From: Kiloniella laminariae
GTDB taxonomy: Bacteria > Pseudomonadota > Alphaproteobacteria > Kiloniellales > Kiloniellaceae
Assembly: GCF_027214005.1 (NCBI RefSeq)
Contig: NZ_JAPWGY010000002.1
Span: 372,001 to 436,000 of the forward strand
Direction of reading: 5' to 3'
DNA length: 64,000 nucleotides
In this document: piece after piece, positions 44,192 through 52,627 of the stretch
How the letters are laid out: each line of letters begins with the position of its first letter
How positions within the stretch are numbered: the first letter of the stretch is position 1
The notes under the pieces: model-generated
Told to the model about the DNA's origin: nothing
Seen by the model: the letters and a program-made list of their open reading frames with translations, nothing else
Database searches by the model: none
Translations under genes and position numbers: made by a program

Positions 44192-44530
44192 TCAGATAAA
44201 TTCCAGGCAACGCAGGGGCAGAATGCCTGCCATGATACTTGCCAGTTTTTCCGGACTATCCTTGAAGCGCAACCCGACAACCTGGCCTCTTGACCAAACC
44301 ACTTCCGAGATAAACTGAACACCATTAGAGATATTGATCACCAGCCGCGTACCAACTGCAAGCCCCTGTTCAAATCTGGCACGGACACCATTTACAGAGA
44401 TGTCGAAGATAACACATTTGCTGGACATGCCTGAATCTTCACTGGAACATTCACCATTCCAGAGAACAGAGATGCGCTGAAAGCGCCGCTGATCATCCCC
44501 TGCAAAATCGGTAACGGTTTTCTGTGTCAT
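44192..44530 (-). CDS. PilZ domain protein
   Basis: A 112-residue protein consisting of one PilZ domain, which binds cyclic di-GMP. The two motifs are present: RRFQR (the RxxxR type) near the start and DISVNG (the D/NxSxxG type) near the middle. The rest is a beta-barrel with LVINISNGVQFISEVVW. GAGG lies eight bases before ATG 44530; an ATG at 44566 would add 12 residues with a poorer ribosome site. It may receive c-di-GMP made by cyclases such as the one at 6509-7540. Confidence 0.85.
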   Translation of the reverse strand: MTQKTVTDFAGDDQRRFQRISVLWNGECSSEDSGMSSKCVIFDISVNGVRARFEQGLAVGTRLVINISNGVQFISEVVWSRGQVVGLRFKDSPEKLASIMAGILPLRCLEFI

Positions 44531-44729
44531 TGGTACTGCCTCAATCTCCTGGTGCTTACTGACCATCTACAGGCCCGTTCACACGGATCAGATGTATTAT
44601 TATAGGAGATAAGAGCCAAACAGTAAAGTTAACGCCCCTGAAGAGAGGTTTATCCTGAACAGAGGCTTGAAAGCGGCCCCAAAAACCGTGAGCAAAAGTC
44701 GGATTACCAAATCACCCGTATGACAGATC

Positions 44730-45116
44730 TTACTTAGCGGTATTTGCGCCAAGTTCCAGCAACGCCTCATCAAGTTCGGAGAACGTTCTGATCACAGCAG
44801 CATTTGCCTTGTAGGCCGTGACAGCAAGCTTCTGATTCACCAGTTCCTCTTCAATGTTAACACCTGTCGAAGAAAAAACCTGAAGGAAATCACTCGCCTG
44901 CCCTGTCGCAGACAAGGGGGTATTTGCAGTCAGTTGACGCACAGATCCACGCACACCCGGCTCTGTGCTGAAGGCATTAACCTCGCTGGGGGTAAAGGGA
45001 ACCTTTTCCGGCAAGCGACCAGAGTCGAGAGACCCCGCATTGACGATATTATTCGCCGATACAGACACTTTCAAAGACTGCAGCTTAAGGCCGGATACAG
45101 GTATTGAATAGTCCAT
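44730..45116 (-). CDS. FlgC-like flagellar rod domain protein (orphan)
   Basis: A 128-residue protein with the rod/hook fold of flagellar basal body proteins. The N-terminal DYSIPVSGLKLQSLKVSVSANNIVNAGS is the short rod motif with its ANNIVN core, and the C-terminal GVNIEEELVNQKLAVTAYKANAAVIRTFSELDEALL matches the C-terminal rod helix. The middle region is short and unlike FlgC proper. No other flagellar gene lies in the window, so either the locus is separated or the gene serves another structure. The start is ATG at 45116. Confidence 0.75.
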   Translation of the reverse strand: MDYSIPVSGLKLQSLKVSVSANNIVNAGSLDSGRLPEKVPFTPSEVNAFSTEPGVRGSVRQLTANTPLSATGQASDFLQVFSSTGVNIEEELVNQKLAVTAYKANAAVIRTFSELDEALLELGANTAK

Positions 45117-45291
45117 TTACATATTCTCCTTACCTGCATTCTACGCTTTCTCAAGAGCGCTGGCAATTTCGGGTATTTTAGATAAATCCCCACTTTTATT
45201 CTCCCGGAATCTCCCCCTGAAACCGGAACGGAAATCCATAAAACCCTGCAAATCCTGGTTTTCAGGAAACAGAAAATTTCATGATACCCAC

Positions 45292-45332
45292 ATCATTCCG
45301 TCATATATCGGCTTGATATATGACGGAATGAT
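45292..45332. promoter_or_regulatory. PadR operator: 41-base palindrome
   Basis: ATCATTCCGTCATATATC and GATATATGACGGAATGAT are perfect 18-base inverted arms around GGCTT. They lie 42 bases before the PadR start. The right arm overlaps a -35-like TTGATA (45313-45318), so occupancy should block the downstream operon. Confidence 0.8.
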
Positions 45333-45373
45333 CTATATCTAACCCACATAGATGATAAAACGAGAAAATCTTC

Positions 45374-45940
45374 ATGGATGTCAGAACTCTTTGCCTAGGC
45401 GCCCTCTATCTGGGAGAAGCCAGTGGCTACGAAATAAAAAAAGCTTTTGAGGAAGGCCCTTTCAGCCACTTTCAGGATGCCAGTTTTGGCTCGATCTATC
45501 CGGCACTCGGACGCCTGTCCAATGAAGGATTGGTAGATTGCACCCAAATGGCCCAGGAAAAGCGCCCCGACAAGAAAGTCTATCGTCTCACAGAAAAGGG
45601 AAGTCTGGTGCTGATCGAGAGTCTCATGACACCTCCTGCGCCCGATAAAGTAACTTCGGATTTTTTCTTTCTACTTTATTTTTCCGATCTGCTTCCTCCT
45701 CGACAGACACGTCAGCTTATCGACAAGCGGATCGCCTTTTACCAGGACACCATAAAGCGCATGAGTGACTGTGACCCATCTACTTTTCCGCTGGGACAGC
45801 AACTCTGCCACGGCCTGGGCATGACCATTTACAAATCCTCGCTCGACTATCTTGAGCAACACAAACACGCATTTCCGGGTGAGGCTTCCTCCCTCCCGCC
45901 GCTCTCAAACAGCAAGACATCAGGCAGGCTCGTATCATGA
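45374..45940 (+). CDS. PadR family transcriptional regulator
   Basis: A 188-residue PadR repressor. The winged helix (LCLGALYLGEASGYEIKKAFEEGPFSHFQDASFGSIYPALGRLSNEGLVDC) occupies residues 6-60, and a C-terminal Vir_act_alpha_C-like helical dimerisation region follows (110-170, RQTRQLIDKRIAFYQDTIKRM). The membrane fusion protein gene overlaps its end by four bases (ATGA). It is the local regulator of the RND pump, acting on the large palindrome just upstream. Confidence 0.92.
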   Translation: MDVRTLCLGALYLGEASGYEIKKAFEEGPFSHFQDASFGSIYPALGRLSNEGLVDCTQMAQEKRPDKKVYRLTEKGSLVLIESLMTPPAPDKVTSDFFFLLYFSDLLPPRQTRQLIDKRIAFYQDTIKRMSDCDPSTFPLGQQLCHGLGMTIYKSSLDYLEQHKHAFPGEASSLPPLSNSKTSGRLVS

Positions 45941-47058
45941 AAATATCCTATCTCCTTGCATTCACACTTGCTGCAGGATCTATTGCCTGGGTGGCATCTG
46001 GTCAGTTGGCGGGAAATTCCGAGGCAGGAACATCGACACAGCCAGAGATCAAGAAACCTCCCGTCGATCTGAACCAGGCACAGCGCATTCCTTCGGTTCG
46101 CGTCCTGCAACAAACTGCAGAAAGCTTTACACGCCATCTGACCATACGCGGTCGGACCGAAGCCTTGCGTTACGTTGACGTGAAAAGTGAGACCAGTGGA
46201 CGCGTTGTCGAACTCCCCTATGAAAAAGGGCAGCGGGTTGAATCGGGGAAGATCATCGCACGGCTGGATGTGAATGAAAGATCCGCCAAGGTCGCCGAGT
46301 ATGAAGCCCTGAAAGAGCAAAGAGCCATTGAATACACGGCCGCCAAGCGCCTGTCCCAAAAAGGTTTCAAGGCAGAAACCCAGCTCGCAGCAAGCAAAGC
46401 CGCACTGGAATCTGCCGAAGCGGAACTGAGTCGGGTCAAAGTCGCTCTTTCCAACACCCGTATTCCTGCGCCCTTTAACGGGGTGCTGAATGAACGCAGC
46501 GTCGAAATTGGCGAGTTTGTTGATGTCGGGGACAAAATCGGCACCGTTGTCGATCTTTCGACAATCCTTGTTGCCTCGGATGTCAGTGAACGGCTGGTGC
46601 CCTTTATTTCTGTAGGAGACCCTGCAACCGTCAAACTGGTAACTGGAGAGAAAATCAAGGGTTCCGTCCGGTTTATCGCCTCCATGGCAGATCCCGCAAC
46701 CAGAACATTTCGGATCGAAATTGCTGTCCCCAATGACAAGCGGCTCATCACGGATGGAATGACCGCAGAGACCACAATTGATCTAAACACAACCCGGGCC
46801 CACAAGGTCTCTCCCGGGATTCTCACAATTTCTGATTCTGGTACCGTCGGCGTCAAAACGATAAATGACAAAAACCAGGTCGTGTTCCGAGAAGTAAGCA
46901 TCCTCGAAAACGCTTCTGATGGTCTCTGGCTTGGTGGTCTGCCCGAAACCCTGACCTTTATCGTGATAGGCCAGGAGCTGGTAACTGACGGCCAGACAGT
47001 TGACCCTGTTGATGCCCGGACACTGCAGGTTTTCAACGGAGGAGATAACCGCTCATGA
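45937..47058 (+). CDS. RND efflux periplasmic adaptor (membrane fusion protein)
   Basis: A 373-residue HlyD/AcrA-type adaptor. An N-terminal signal anchor (about 4-22) leads to a lipoyl half (SETSGRVVELPYEKGQRVESGKIIARLD), a helical hairpin (115-170) and the second lipoyl half (SNTRIPAPFNGVLNERSVEIGEFVDVGDKIGTVVDLS), then a beta-barrel domain. The lipobox Cys is absent, so it is anchored by a membrane helix or is soluble. It overlaps both neighbours by four bases and works with the RND pump. Confidence 0.93.
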   Translation: MKISYLLAFTLAAGSIAWVASGQLAGNSEAGTSTQPEIKKPPVDLNQAQRIPSVRVLQQTAESFTRHLTIRGRTEALRYVDVKSETSGRVVELPYEKGQRVESGKIIARLDVNERSAKVAEYEALKEQRAIEYTAAKRLSQKGFKAETQLAASKAALESAEAELSRVKVALSNTRIPAPFNGVLNERSVEIGEFVDVGDKIGTVVDLSTILVASDVSERLVPFISVGDPATVKLVTGEKIKGSVRFIASMADPATRTFRIEIAVPNDKRLITDGMTAETTIDLNTTRAHKVSPGILTISDSGTVGVKTINDKNQVVFREVSILENASDGLWLGGLPETLTFIVIGQELVTDGQTVDPVDARTLQVFNGGDNRS

Positions 47059-50000
47059 ACGGTATCATCTCAACGGCCCTTGGACGGTCGCGTACAGTTC
47101 TGCTTTCCCTGATCCTTATTTTGATTGCCGGGGCTGTGTCCTACGTCACGATCCCCAAGGAAGACAATCCCGACATCGATATCCCCACGATCTATGTCAG
47201 TATGCATCACGACGGCATTTCCCCTGCCGATGCTGAACGCCTGCTGCTCAAACCCATGGAAAAAGAACTCCGCAGCCTCGAAGGCATCAAGGAAATGAGT
47301 TCCAAAGCCTTTTTGGGGGGCGGAAATGTCACAATGGAGTTTGACGCAGGATTCGATGTGGATCTGGCCCTGGCTGATGTCCGCGAGAAGGTCGACATTG
47401 CCAAGGCAGAACTGCCGGATGATGCCGATGAACCGACGGTTCACGAGATCAATCTGAGTCTTTTTCCAATTCTGGTCGTCAATCTGTCCGGCTCTGTGCC
47501 AGAACGGGCCTTGCTCGACATCTCCAAGGATCTGCAGGACAGACTTGAAGCCCTGCCTAACGTCCTCGAAGCCAAATTGATTGGAGACCGCGATGAGTTG
47601 ATCGAGATTGTTGTCGATCCTCTGATGCTGGAAAGTTATAACCTCGATGCAAACGACATTATAAACGCCGTCGCCAAGTCGAACCTTGTGGTTGCCGCCG
47701 GATCGCTTGATACAGGACAAGGCCGTTTTGCCATCCAGGTCCCGGGACTTTTCGAGAGTACAGATGATATTCTCAATATGCCGGTCAAGGTCAATGGCGA
47801 TGCAGTTGTCCGGTTAAGAGACATCGGCCTGCTGAGGAAAACCTTCAAGGATCCGACAGAATACGCCCGGGTTAACAGTCACCCTGCCCTGACACTGGAA
47901 ATTTCCAAGCGGACCGGTACGAACATTATCGAGACCATTGAACAGGTTCGGGCCGTGGTCGAGGAAACCCGGAAAAGCTGGCCAGAATCCATCGAGGTTT
48001 CCTTTAGCCAGGACAAGTCCACAGATATCCGCACAATGCTCCAGGATCTGCAGAACAACGTTCTTTCTGCTATTATTCTGGTTATGATTGTCGTCGTTGC
48101 TGCTTTGGGTTTCCGTTCTTCCCTGCTGGTCGGACTTGCTATTCCAGGTTCCTTTCTGGCCTCGATCATGATGCTGCATGCTGCCGGGATGACTGTGAAC
48201 GTTGTGGTTCTCTTCAGCCTGATCCTGTCGGTTGGTATGCTGGTTGATGGCGCAATTGTCGTCACAGAGTTTGCCGATCGCAAGATGAGCGAAGGCCTGC
48301 ACCGGGTTGAAGCCTACAAACAAGCAAGTATGCGCATGGCCTGGCCGATCATTGCCTCGACAGCGACAACCCTGGCCGCTTTTGCCCCGCTGATTTTCTG
48401 GCCGGGCATCATGGGCGAGTTCATGAAGTTCATGCCTATTACCCTGATCGCGACCCTCAGCGCGTCCCTGGTGATGGCGCTGGTGGTAGTCCCTACCCTG
48501 GGCGGGCTGATAGGCAAGCCCGGTGGCGCAGCAGACAAGGAAACCATGGAGAACCTGGCAGCCTCAGAAACCGGAGATCTGCACAAGGTCAAGGGGCTGA
48601 CTGGCGGTTATATCTCTCTTATGGAAAAAGTCCTTCGCTTCCCCGGTACTGTCCTCAGCCTGACCTTTGTGTCTTTTATCGGGGTGATCTTTCTGTATGG
48701 CAGCTATGGCAAGGGCGTTGAGTTCTTTCCCGATATCGAGCCGGATAACGTCGTGCTACAGGTGCGTGCACAGGGGAACATGTCGATTGATGAACGTGAT
48801 TTTCTGGTCAAACAGGTCGAGGATATCATTATCGAACTACAGAATGACAAACAGGAATTCCACAGTATCTATGCCAACAGCAATGCAGAAAGTTCGACTG
48901 GCAGGGATCAACCCGAAGATGTCATTGGCAACATCCAGATGGAGTTTACCGACTGGTTCAACCGCCGCCCTGCGGATGAAATCCTCGACGAAATCCGCGA
49001 CCGTACGAGCATGCTGGCAGGCATCTCGATCGAACTGCGCAAAGAACAGGATGGCCCTTCATCCGGAAAACCAATCCAGATCGAGGTGTCTTCAGATGAC
49101 CCGACAGGGGTCTATCCGACAGCCAAACTGATAGCCGATCACCTTCAGGCGTCAGAGGATTTCATCGATATCGAAGATGGCCTGCCCATTCCCGGGATCG
49201 AATGGCGTATTGACGTCGATCGGGCACAGGCGGCCAAATTCGGGGCCGACATTGCCCTGATCGGCAGTTACATCCGTATGGTCACAAACGGGATGAAGCT
49301 CGGCAGTTATCGCCCGGATGAAAGTGATGAGGAAATTGATCTGGTGGTTCGCCTGCCTCGTGATTACCGGAGCATCGAACATCTTGACCAGATCAAGATA
49401 CAGACCAACGTCGGCCTTATTCCGATCTCGAACTTCATCACCCGGACGGCTTTTCCCAAAGTCGGCCTGATCAACCGCGTCGACAGCAAGCGTGTTGCCA
49501 CTGTGAAATCCGATATCCGGCCGGGCCTTCTGGCTGATGACATGGTCAAGCAACTGGGAAGCTGGCTCGCCACCCAGGACATCGATCCGTCGGTCAAGGT
49601 CGAATTCAAGGGAGAAAATCAGGACCAGCAGGAATCACAGGATTTTCTGGTCAAGGCCTTTGGCGTTGCGCTCTTTATGATTGCAATCATTCTGGTTACC
49701 CAGTTCAACAGCTTCTACAGCGCGTTTCTGATCCTCTCAGCTGTGATCATGTCCACCATCGGGGTTCTGCTCGGCTTGCTGATCACCGGACAACCCTTCG
49801 GTATTGTTATGTCCGGGATCGGTGTCATTGCCCTCGCCGGCATTGTGGTCAACAACAACATCGTGTTGATTGATACCTATGATTATGTTGCAACCAGGTT
49901 TAAGGACCAGAAAGAAGCCATCATCCGCACAGGTGCCCAGCGCCTGCGCCCTGTTTTGTTGACGACAGTCACGACTGTTCTCGGATTGATGCCGATGGTC

Positions 50001-50258
50001 CTCTCGACAAATATCGATCTGATCAACAGAACGGTACAGATCGGTGGGCCCTCGACCCAGTGGTGGACACAGCTTGCCACAGCCATTGCCTTTGGCTTGT
50101 GTTTTGCAACCATTCTCACACTGGTGATCACCCCCTGTTCCCTGATGATCCGTTCCAACACCCGGAATTTTGTACAGAGGATGCGACAGCGGTTAAAGAA
50201 ATCTGATATCTCTATGTCTGATGAAGAAAGCTCTTCTCCGCCAAAAGCCGCTGAGTAG
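47055..50258 (+). CDS. RND family efflux pump, inner-membrane subunit
   Basis: A 1067-residue proton-driven pump of the AcrB type, with twelve membrane helices and two large periplasmic loops. GMLVDGAIVVTEF aligns with the AcrB stretch holding Asp 407-408, but the second Asp is Gly. GIVVNNNIVLIDTYD aligns with the region of Lys 940 and shows Asn there. Both changes are known in some RND subgroups, so a variant proton relay is expected. Substrate is unknown, likely organic compounds. No outer-membrane TolC partner is in the window. The operon is padR - adaptor - pump. Confidence 0.93.
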   Translation: MNGIISTALGRSRTVLLSLILILIAGAVSYVTIPKEDNPDIDIPTIYVSMHHDGISPADAERLLLKPMEKELRSLEGIKEMSSKAFLGGGNVTMEFDAGFDVDLALADVREKVDIAKAELPDDADEPTVHEINLSLFPILVVNLSGSVPERALLDISKDLQDRLEALPNVLEAKLIGDRDELIEIVVDPLMLESYNLDANDIINAVAKSNLVVAAGSLDTGQGRFAIQVPGLFESTDDILNMPVKVNGDAVVRLRDIGLLRKTFKDPTEYARVNSHPALTLEISKRTGTNIIETIEQVRAVVEETRKSWPESIEVSFSQDKSTDIRTMLQDLQNNVLSAIILVMIVVVAALGFRSSLLVGLAIPGSFLASIMMLHAAGMTVNVVVLFSLILSVGMLVDGAIVVTEFADRKMSEGLHRVEAYKQASMRMAWPIIASTATTLAAFAPLIFWPGIMGEFMKFMPITLIATLSASLVMALVVVPTLGGLIGKPGGAADKETMENLAASETGDLHKVKGLTGGYISLMEKVLRFPGTVLSLTFVSFIGVIFLYGSYGKGVEFFPDIEPDNVVLQVRAQGNMSIDERDFLVKQVEDIIIELQNDKQEFHSIYANSNAESSTGRDQPEDVIGNIQMEFTDWFNRRPADEILDEIRDRTSMLAGISIELRKEQDGPSSGKPIQIEVSSDDPTGVYPTAKLIADHLQASEDFIDIEDGLPIPGIEWRIDVDRAQAAKFGADIALIGSYIRMVTNGMKLGSYRPDESDEEIDLVVRLPRDYRSIEHLDQIKIQTNVGLIPISNFITRTAFPKVGLINRVDSKRVATVKSDIRPGLLADDMVKQLGSWLATQDIDPSVKVEFKGENQDQQESQDFLVKAFGVALFMIAIILVTQFNSFYSAFLILSAVIMSTIGVLLGLLITGQPFGIVMSGIGVIALAGIVVNNNIVLIDTYDYVATRFKDQKEAIIRTGAQRLRPVLLTTVTTVLGLMPMVLSTNIDLINRTVQIGGPSTQWWTQLATAIAFGLCFATILTLVITPCSLMIRSNTRNFVQRMRQRLKKSDISMSDEESSSPPKAAE

Positions 50259-50264
50259 AAATAA

Positions 50265-50305
50265 AAAAAAGCCCCCGAAAGATAAATTCTTTCGGGGGCT
50301 TTTTT
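50265..50305. terminator. Bidirectional terminator after the RND operon
   Basis: An 18-bp perfect stem, AAAAAAGCCCCCGAAAGA with TCTTTCGGGGGCTTTTTT, around TAAAT. Runs of T/A on both flanks make it function for both convergent genes. Confidence 0.92.
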
Positions 50306-50326
50306 ATCGGGCCAAGGTAACGTTAT

Positions 50327-50935
50327 TCAGGGGCGAAATGTCGTCATCGCCGCATGGATACGAAATGCCGTGGTGATCCAGCAAAGCGACCCGAACCCCC
50401 AGGCCATCCAGGGAAAGCTACCCGGCCAGATACAAAGAGCAATAAGAAAGACAATTGTTTCTGTCCCTTCCGTCAGCCCCCCGAGGTAATAGATACTTTT
50501 TTTACCACGGATATCTGTCGAGATTCCCCGTTTTTCTGCCACGATGGCAAAGGCAAGAAATGAGCTTCCCGTGCCAACAAAGGAAAAGATCAGGAAGGCT
50601 GCCGGGAGACTGTTGAGTAACGGATCAAACAGGGCAAACCCAAAGATGACCGCCGAATAGAACAGGAAATCGAGGGTGATATCCAGATACCCTCCCAGAT
50701 CAGACAGGCCCCTGATCCGCGCGACAGCCCCGTCCAGTCCGTCACAGATGCGGTTCAAAAGAATACAGACCAGCGCAATCTCCGGCCGACCGAATGCCAG
50801 GGCCGGGATAACCATCAGACCAATACCAAACCCGGTCCAGGTAACCTGATTGGCCGTAATCTCCCTGTCAGAAACAGAACGACCCAGCCGCTCAAGGGCC
50901 GGGTCAATTCTTTTACGCATCCAGGCATCAAACAT
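50327..50935 (-). CDS. CDP-alcohol phosphatidyltransferase family protein
   Basis: A 202-residue membrane enzyme of the CDP-alcohol phosphatidyltransferase family. The catalytic motif D-G-x2-A-R-x8-G-x3-D-x3-D is seen as DGAVARIRGLSDLGGYLDITLD (about 67-88). Hydrophobic segments flank it. The product could be phosphatidylglycerophosphate, phosphatidylinositol-like or another headgroup lipid; the length is close to PgsA but the sequence does not fit it clearly. It sits next to pssA and psd on the same strand, 40 bases from pssA. Confidence 0.85.
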   Translation of the reverse strand: MFDAWMRKRIDPALERLGRSVSDREITANQVTWTGFGIGLMVIPALAFGRPEIALVCILLNRICDGLDGAVARIRGLSDLGGYLDITLDFLFYSAVIFGFALFDPLLNSLPAAFLIFSFVGTGSSFLAFAIVAEKRGISTDIRGKKSIYYLGGLTEGTETIVFLIALCIWPGSFPWMAWGFGSLCWITTAFRIHAAMTTFRP

Positions 50936-50975
50936 AAAGATCAGTTTCCGTCGTCTTTAGTCAGCTTGTTTCAGT

Positions 50976-51797
50976 TTACTTTCCTGTCGGCTGCTGGTCT
51001 TGCCCGGCCTCGGAATTTTTGTTTTCCTGGGTCATCTGCGCCATCATCTTGGCCTTGGTATTCCGGTAGGAAAACTGAGCCAGAATGATACTGACCAGAT
51101 ACCCCAGACCTGCAACGCTGAGGAACATCCAGGGCGTGCTGTAGAGCAACATGATACAGATCGCCACGCCCAGCAAAACGAACCCGACATACCGCCGCGG
51201 GATTCTGATACGTTTTGATGAATAGGTTGGTATTGTGCTGATAAACAGCCCGCCAACCAGAACCAGCATCACGCCGTTAAGTATGGAAGAGCGGAAAAAA
51301 TCATCGCCCAGCTCGAAACTGAGCACGACCGGCAACAAGATCAGCCCTGCGCCACAAGGGGCCGGGATGCCAGTAAAGAACTTGGTCGCCCAAGGGGGAG
51401 GATTTTCATCCTGCAAGCTGGCATTAAAGCGGGCCAGCCGCATGCCGCAACAGATGGCAAAAAACAGGGCAACAGCCCAGGCCAGTCCCCCGGTGCCGTC
51501 CATAGCCCAGAGATAGATTAGTAAAGCAGGTGTGACGCCAAAGTTGACAAAATCGGCCAGTGAATCAAGTTGAGCACCAAATTCACTGGTCCCTTTCATC
51601 AAGCGGGCAACCGGACCATCCAGTCCATCCAGCACCATCGCCACAACAATTCCGGCAACCGCCAATTCCCAGTTCTGGGCCAGCCCTGCCCGGATTGCGG
51701 ACAAACCGGAGCAGAGGGCCATCAAGGTGATTGCATTGGGAATCAAACGGTTTATAGAAAAACCATGAAGGCGGTGACGGCGCTTGAGACCTGCCAT
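50976..51797 (-). CDS. pssA: CDP-diacylglycerol-serine O-phosphatidyltransferase
   Basis: PssA makes phosphatidylserine from CDP-diacylglycerol and serine. The 273-residue membrane protein has the CDP-alcohol motif DGLDGPVARLMKGTSEFGAQLDSLAD (about 57-82) and several hydrophobic helices; the C-terminus is polar with Gln/Glu/Asn-rich ending. This length and the partner psd gene fit the type II PssA of alphaproteobacteria. One base separates its start from the psd stop. Confidence 0.92.
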   Translation of the reverse strand: MAGLKRRHRLHGFSINRLIPNAITLMALCSGLSAIRAGLAQNWELAVAGIVVAMVLDGLDGPVARLMKGTSEFGAQLDSLADFVNFGVTPALLIYLWAMDGTGGLAWAVALFFAICCGMRLARFNASLQDENPPPWATKFFTGIPAPCGAGLILLPVVLSFELGDDFFRSSILNGVMLVLVGGLFISTIPTYSSKRIRIPRRYVGFVLLGVAICIMLLYSTPWMFLSVAGLGYLVSIILAQFSYRNTKAKMMAQMTQENKNSEAGQDQQPTGK

Positions 51798-51798
51798 G

Positions 51799-52497
51799 TT
51801 ATCTCACCTCGGCTTCACGAATAGATTCATCTGATTGCAGATCGGCAATAACAGTTTCTCCGCCGATCATTTGCTGTCCAACAGCCACCAGCGGAGCAAC
51901 GCCGTTTGGCAGATAAACATCCGTGCGGCTGCCAAACCTGATCAGGCCGAATCTTTCGCCGGTTTTGACTTCCTGACCCATGCTCAGATTACAAATGATC
52001 CGTCTGGCAATCAGGCCGGCAATCTGCACGAAAGCGATTTCCTTGCCATCTTCGGTTTCCATCTTGACCGACATCCGCTCGTTCAGCTCAGAAGCCTTAT
52101 CAAGAGCCGCGTTGAGGAAAGCGCCATGATGATAAGCCAGTTCGGTAATTTTACCAGCAGCAGGTACGCGGTTCACATGCACATCGAACACACTGAGGAA
52201 TACCGAAACCCGCATCAGCGGTTCTGTCCCCATGTTAAGTTCAGCAGGTGGCGCTGCTGTTTCAATCGCACTGATGTGCCCGTCAGCCGGGCTGACAATC
52301 AACCCTGCCCGAACCGGGGTCTGACGCTCTGGATCGCGAAAAAAGTACGTGCAGAATGCAGCAAGTATCAATCCGACAATTGCCAGGGGCTTCCAGATAA
52401 GAGCGAAGATCACGCTCAAGGCGAGCGCTCCTCCAACGAAAGGCCATCCAGCTTTGTTTATTGGCACCAGTATGTGCTTGAGCACAGTCTTCTCCAT
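51799..52497 (-). CDS. psd: Phosphatidylserine decarboxylase proenzyme
   Basis: Psd decarboxylates phosphatidylserine to phosphatidylethanolamine. The 232-residue proenzyme belongs to the short type of alphaproteobacteria. Hydrophobic N-terminal helices (about 19-50) precede FFRDPERQTP, DVHVNRVPAAG and the self-cleavage site FGSR, where Ser 190 becomes the pyruvoyl group. The start has a normal AUG at 52497. It forms an operon with pssA (one-base gap). Confidence 0.93.
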   Translation of the reverse strand: MEKTVLKHILVPINKAGWPFVGGALALSVIFALIWKPLAIVGLILAAFCTYFFRDPERQTPVRAGLIVSPADGHISAIETAAPPAELNMGTEPLMRVSVFLSVFDVHVNRVPAAGKITELAYHHGAFLNAALDKASELNERMSVKMETEDGKEIAFVQIAGLIARRIICNLSMGQEVKTGERFGLIRFGSRTDVYLPNGVAPLVAVGQQMIGGETVIADLQSDESIREAEVR

Positions 52498-52627
52498 TCA
52501 TTTATTCATAAATTTTTCTGTCGAACCCCCAACAGTACAAAGGGCCCGACAGCAGTTAATCCTGTCTAATACGTTATTCCGGCAGCAAATGTAAGGTTTT
52601 TTACAGCGACCAAAAGGACATTGAAAA

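Noticed and set aside
50327-50935. Calling this gene pgsA
   Set aside because: It has the CDP-alcohol motif but its sequence does not clearly match PgsA, so only the family name is given.
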